Both the position numbers and the translations under genes were made by a program. Of a stretch of DNA of 64,000 nt, positions 61,574 through 64,000 are shown piece by piece; position 1 is the first letter of the stretch; each line of letters begins with the position of its first letter. The notes under the pieces were generated by a model, which saw only the letters and a program-made list of their open reading frames with translations, was not told the DNA's origin and ran no database searches. The DNA comes from Occallatibacter riparius. Lineage in GTDB: Bacteria; Acidobacteriota; Terriglobia; Terriglobales; Acidobacteriaceae. The DNA lies in contig NZ_CP093313.1 of NCBI RefSeq assembly GCF_025264625.1, forward strand, positions 1,612,001 to 1,676,000, given 5' to 3'.

Positions 61574-62386
61574 TTACTGGTGCGCCCCGTGCTTCTTCAG
61601 ATAATCCACGATCGAATCATCCTCCGGCTTTGACATGGCGTAACCCAGCGCACGCATCTGGCTCTGGTTCTGCGCATTCACATCGGCGCCCTTGTCCACC
61701 AGCGACGGCACCAGGCTCAGGTAGCCCAGTTGGATAGCGCAGATCAACGGCGTGTCCCCAAAGGCGTTGGGAATGTTCGGATCCGCACCGTGGTCCAGAA
61801 GCGTCTTCATGTCGTCCTTCTGGCCACGCATCACGGCCCAGAACAACGGCGTGGTCCCAGTGATGCCGCGCATGTTCACGTCGCCCCCGTGCGCGATCAG
61901 CAGTTGAATGATCTTGTTGTGATCTCTGCCGAACACGGCCAGCGCCATCGGCGTGTAGCCGTTATTCGCAAGGTCCTGCGACGAGACCTGGTGCGTGTTC
62001 ACTGCGTCGGACCGCGACGGCTGCGTGTGCAGCAGTCTCACTGGATCCTGATGGTTGCTGCTCGAGAAGAACTGCCCCAGGTCTTCCGGCGTGATGTTGG
62101 GATAGCTGTTCTTCACATTCACTTCGGCCCCGGCGGCAATCAGCGCTTCGGCCACCTTGAGTTCCCCGTGAAGGGCGGCAACGTGAAGCGGCGTGTCGCC
62201 GTTACTGTCTTTCGCCTTCACCGCATTGGGATCGGAAGCCAGGATCGCCTGGACCTTCTTCAGGTCTCCCTTGCGGGCTGCATCGTGAATCGGATCGGCA
62301 AACGCCGAACCGGTAAAGGAAACAACGAGGGCCGCAACAAACAGGGCCCGATGAAAACGTCCACCTTCAAGCATGAAATTCATCAT
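61574..62386 (-). CDS. Exported ankyrin-repeat protein
   Basis: A 270-residue protein with a signal peptide (about 10-31, FHRALFVAALVVSFTGSAFA) and five to six ankyrin repeats, for example GDTPLHVAALHGELKVAEALIAAGAEVNVKN, GTTPLFWAVMRGQKDDMKTLLDHGADPN and GDTPLICAIQLGYLSLVPSLVDKGADVNAQN. A loop of about 40 residues interrupts the second and third repeats. Periplasmic location is inferred. GGAG stands three bases before the first ATG and six before the second (62381-62383), so the protein may start at the second. The binding partner is unknown. Confidence 0.88.
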   Translation of the reverse strand: MMNFMLEGGRFHRALFVAALVVSFTGSAFADPIHDAARKGDLKKVQAILASDPNAVKAKDSNGDTPLHVAALHGELKVAEALIAAGAEVNVKNSYPNITPEDLGQFFSSSNHQDPVRLLHTQPSRSDAVNTHQVSSQDLANNGYTPMALAVFGRDHNKIIQLLIAHGGDVNMRGITGTTPLFWAVMRGQKDDMKTLLDHGADPNIPNAFGDTPLICAIQLGYLSLVPSLVDKGADVNAQNQSQMRALGYAMSKPEDDSIVDYLKKHGAHQ

Positions 62387-62447
62387 CTTCTCCGCGTGTC
62401 AGACAGTTTAATCCATCACTGGCCGGCCATCCGCCGACCGGCGTCAC

Positions 62448-63983
62448 TCATTGTGGCGGTGCGTGTCCAATGAACTTATCTGCCCACTGGAGGAACCATT
62501 TCATGTTCGGCGCGTCCGTGTGCCCGCCATCATGCTGCCGCCAGGCAAGCTGCCCGTCCAGCAGCCCCTGATTCATCGGCGGCATCGGCGTCGTATGCGG
62601 ATCGCCTTCAATCCCCGCCGCCGGCTTCGCGCCCAGCAGCGTCCATACCCGGCTCGCATCCACGGTGGCCATCCAGCTACCCTGGTGGTCGAGCCACTTC
62701 GCATCGCCCTTCGCTGGAATCCCGTAGCTGATGAACGTCAGCCGCGGCGCGCACAGCGCAATCAATTCATTCGAATCCACCGGCAGCTCTCCCGGCGTAT
62801 GCGGTCCCGTTGTCGACTCAGACGCGCCGTACTTGATGAAGTTTCCGGCCATCCAGTAGTACTCGCCGCCCGTCAGGCTCTCCACCGCCTCGCCAAAATT
62901 CCGCCGCAGCAGCGTCGCTCCGCCCTTGCCCGACGAGCCAACCAGCACCATCGCAAACCGCTGATCGAACGCCATCGTTACCAGCGCCGCTTTGCCGTAG
63001 CGCGACACACCTTCAATCGCAACATGCTTGGCATCCACGCCCGGCTCTGTCTCGAGATAGTCGAGCCCGCGTCCAGCGCCCCATGCCCACGCCCGCAACG
63101 CACCCCAGTCCTCCGGCTTGCGCGGCTGCCCCTTGTTCACCAACCCGATGATTCCGCGCGTGATCCCCGCGCCATCGTCAGCCTGCACGCTTGCGGGATC
63201 GAACCGCACGAAGCCCCAACCCGCAGCAATGAGCTGCCACTCATTCGGCGGATCGCCGTCCTCGTTCATCTGCGGAAAAGCAAACGGCGTTGCCTTGATC
63301 GGCTGCCACGCCGGATACTTCGCAAACACATCCTTCAGCGATGGATCCTGCTGCGTCAGCATCGCCTTATACGCAGCATTGATCCGTTCGAACTCATCCG
63401 GCGAAGGTTCATGCGGATTCGGAAACCCCGCACGCGTGAACTCCATCATCACCGGCACCGGCCCCTTCGCCATCGCCGGTGTCACCAGCGTCATGTGGAT
63501 CTTCACTGTGATCGACGGGCAATCCGCGTTGTCCACCTCGCCGATAAGATCTTTCGCCACAACCGGCGTAAACCCGATGAATTCGTGATCGACGGCGTTC
63601 ACCTTCCACGTCACCTTCGGCGTGTGTTCCGGCACGCGCCCATAGACGTACTTTGACAGCATCTCCACCAGCTCAGGCCGGCGCTTGTTCCACCACTGAT
63701 CAGCGGTTGTCACCTTCTGCCCGTCATTCATCGTCAACGGGTCTGGAATCTCCGGATACGGATTCGCCTTCGACTCGTCGTAGTTGGCATGATTCGGCGC
63801 TTTCTCATTGCCGCTCGGCCCCGGACGCAGCGCCTTCACCCCGAGCTGGTCCATCATGTTCTGATGATCCTGCTCTGCCGTGAAAGTGACAGGAGCAGGC
63901 GCAGTCTGCGCAAGGAGCGCCACCGGCGCCGCAGCCAACCCAACACACATCGCAAAGGCAAACCGCATCATGCAACCAGCCAC
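62448..63983 (-). CDS. CE15-type glucuronoyl esterase (probable), exported
   Basis: A 511-residue serine hydrolase of the carbohydrate esterase 15 type, which cuts ester bonds between lignin alcohols and 4-O-methylglucuronate on xylan. The signal peptide (about 6-26) is followed by an alpha/beta-hydrolase domain. The nucleophile Ser327 is in EGVSRYGKAAL, matching the CE15 G-x-S-R-x-G-K-x-A signature, and the catalytic-histidine region is HDGGHTDAP (His488). The FNA/AWAWGAGRGLDYLE segment before it is also typical. The GTG start at 63981-63983 has GGAG nine bases upstream; ATGs at 63971 and 63968 are alternatives. Specificity within CE15 cannot be read from sequence. Confidence 0.85.
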   Translation of the reverse strand: MAGCMMRFAFAMCVGLAAAPVALLAQTAPAPVTFTAEQDHQNMMDQLGVKALRPGPSGNEKAPNHANYDESKANPYPEIPDPLTMNDGQKVTTADQWWNKRRPELVEMLSKYVYGRVPEHTPKVTWKVNAVDHEFIGFTPVVAKDLIGEVDNADCPSITVKIHMTLVTPAMAKGPVPVMMEFTRAGFPNPHEPSPDEFERINAAYKAMLTQQDPSLKDVFAKYPAWQPIKATPFAFPQMNEDGDPPNEWQLIAAGWGFVRFDPASVQADDGAGITRGIIGLVNKGQPRKPEDWGALRAWAWGAGRGLDYLETEPGVDAKHVAIEGVSRYGKAALVTMAFDQRFAMVLVGSSGKGGATLLRRNFGEAVESLTGGEYYWMAGNFIKYGASESTTGPHTPGELPVDSNELIALCAPRLTFISYGIPAKGDAKWLDHQGSWMATVDASRVWTLLGAKPAAGIEGDPHTTPMPPMNQGLLDGQLAWRQHDGGHTDAPNMKWFLQWADKFIGHAPPQ

Positions 63984-64000
63984 GCGCTCGCTCCAGAATG

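Overview
The window looks like a chromosomal segment of an acidobacterium (Acidobacteriota, Terriglobia-like), an assignment inferred from gene content. It holds two very large Oar-type TonB-dependent receptors with N-terminal carboxypeptidase-regulatory-like domains, two VWFA proteins of the acidobacterial type, two FG-GAP/ASPIC-UnbV secreted proteins, many TPR proteins, and GC-rich sequence with frequent 4-bp start/stop overlaps (ATGA, GTGA). No rRNA, tRNA, CRISPR array, insertion sequence or prophage was seen.

Layout. (1) 1-7252: exopolysaccharide/O-antigen-type cluster, with the end of a Wzx-like flippase, a Wzy-like polymerase, four GT4 glycosyltransferases and an FkbM methyltransferase on the opposite strand. 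(2) 7637-14357: TonB receptor and MFS transporter (+), then an IclR-type regulator and a MetE-like zinc methyltransferase (-). (3) 14429-26730: a twelve-gene + strand operon (pcaI-pcaJ-pcaF-pcaH-pcaG-pcaB-pcaD-pcaC-pobA-hydratase/lyase-CoA ligase-vdh). As read, it encodes every step from p-coumarate through 4-hydroxybenzoate and protocatechuate to succinyl-CoA plus acetyl-CoA. Ferulate could enter by the same enzymes, but a vanillate O-demethylase is not recognisable here. (4) 27000-29130: L,D-transpeptidase, a 56-codon membrane microprotein and an SPFH/band-7 protein. (5) 29232-35091: exported protein of unknown function, an orphan family-5 solute-binding protein, and an NtrY/NtrX-like histidine kinase and sigma-54 activator. 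(6) 35181-36058: two paralogous small exported proteins with a shared upstream motif. (7) 36133-47620: SDR, two VWFA proteins, a TPR protein coupled to a seven-heme cytochrome c, and tandem paralogous TPR proteins. (8) 47961-63983: second Oar receptor with a rich control region, FG-GAP proteins, TPR, a DUF3857/transglutaminase-like protein, a hypothetical protein, an ankyrin protein and a CE15 glucuronoyl esterase.

The metabolic theme is plant cell wall use. CE15 esterases cut lignin-glucuronoxylan esters, and the large operon consumes the hydroxycinnamates such material releases.

The least explained content is intergenic. Four families of short repeats sit mostly just after genes: (a) a hairpin family with constant outer arms and covarying inner stems, six copies; (b) a GC-rich GAAGGCGCAGTGGCC-type family, one copy lying in frame inside a coding sequence; (c) a GCTGACTTGCT family, one copy of which supplies a stop codon; (d) degenerate TGTCATTC repeats. 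I see no clear new defence or enzymatic system. The best candidates for new biology are the repeat families, the microprotein ahead of the SPFH gene, the MetE-like protein co-oriented with the aromatic regulator, and the solute-binding protein/two-component operon.
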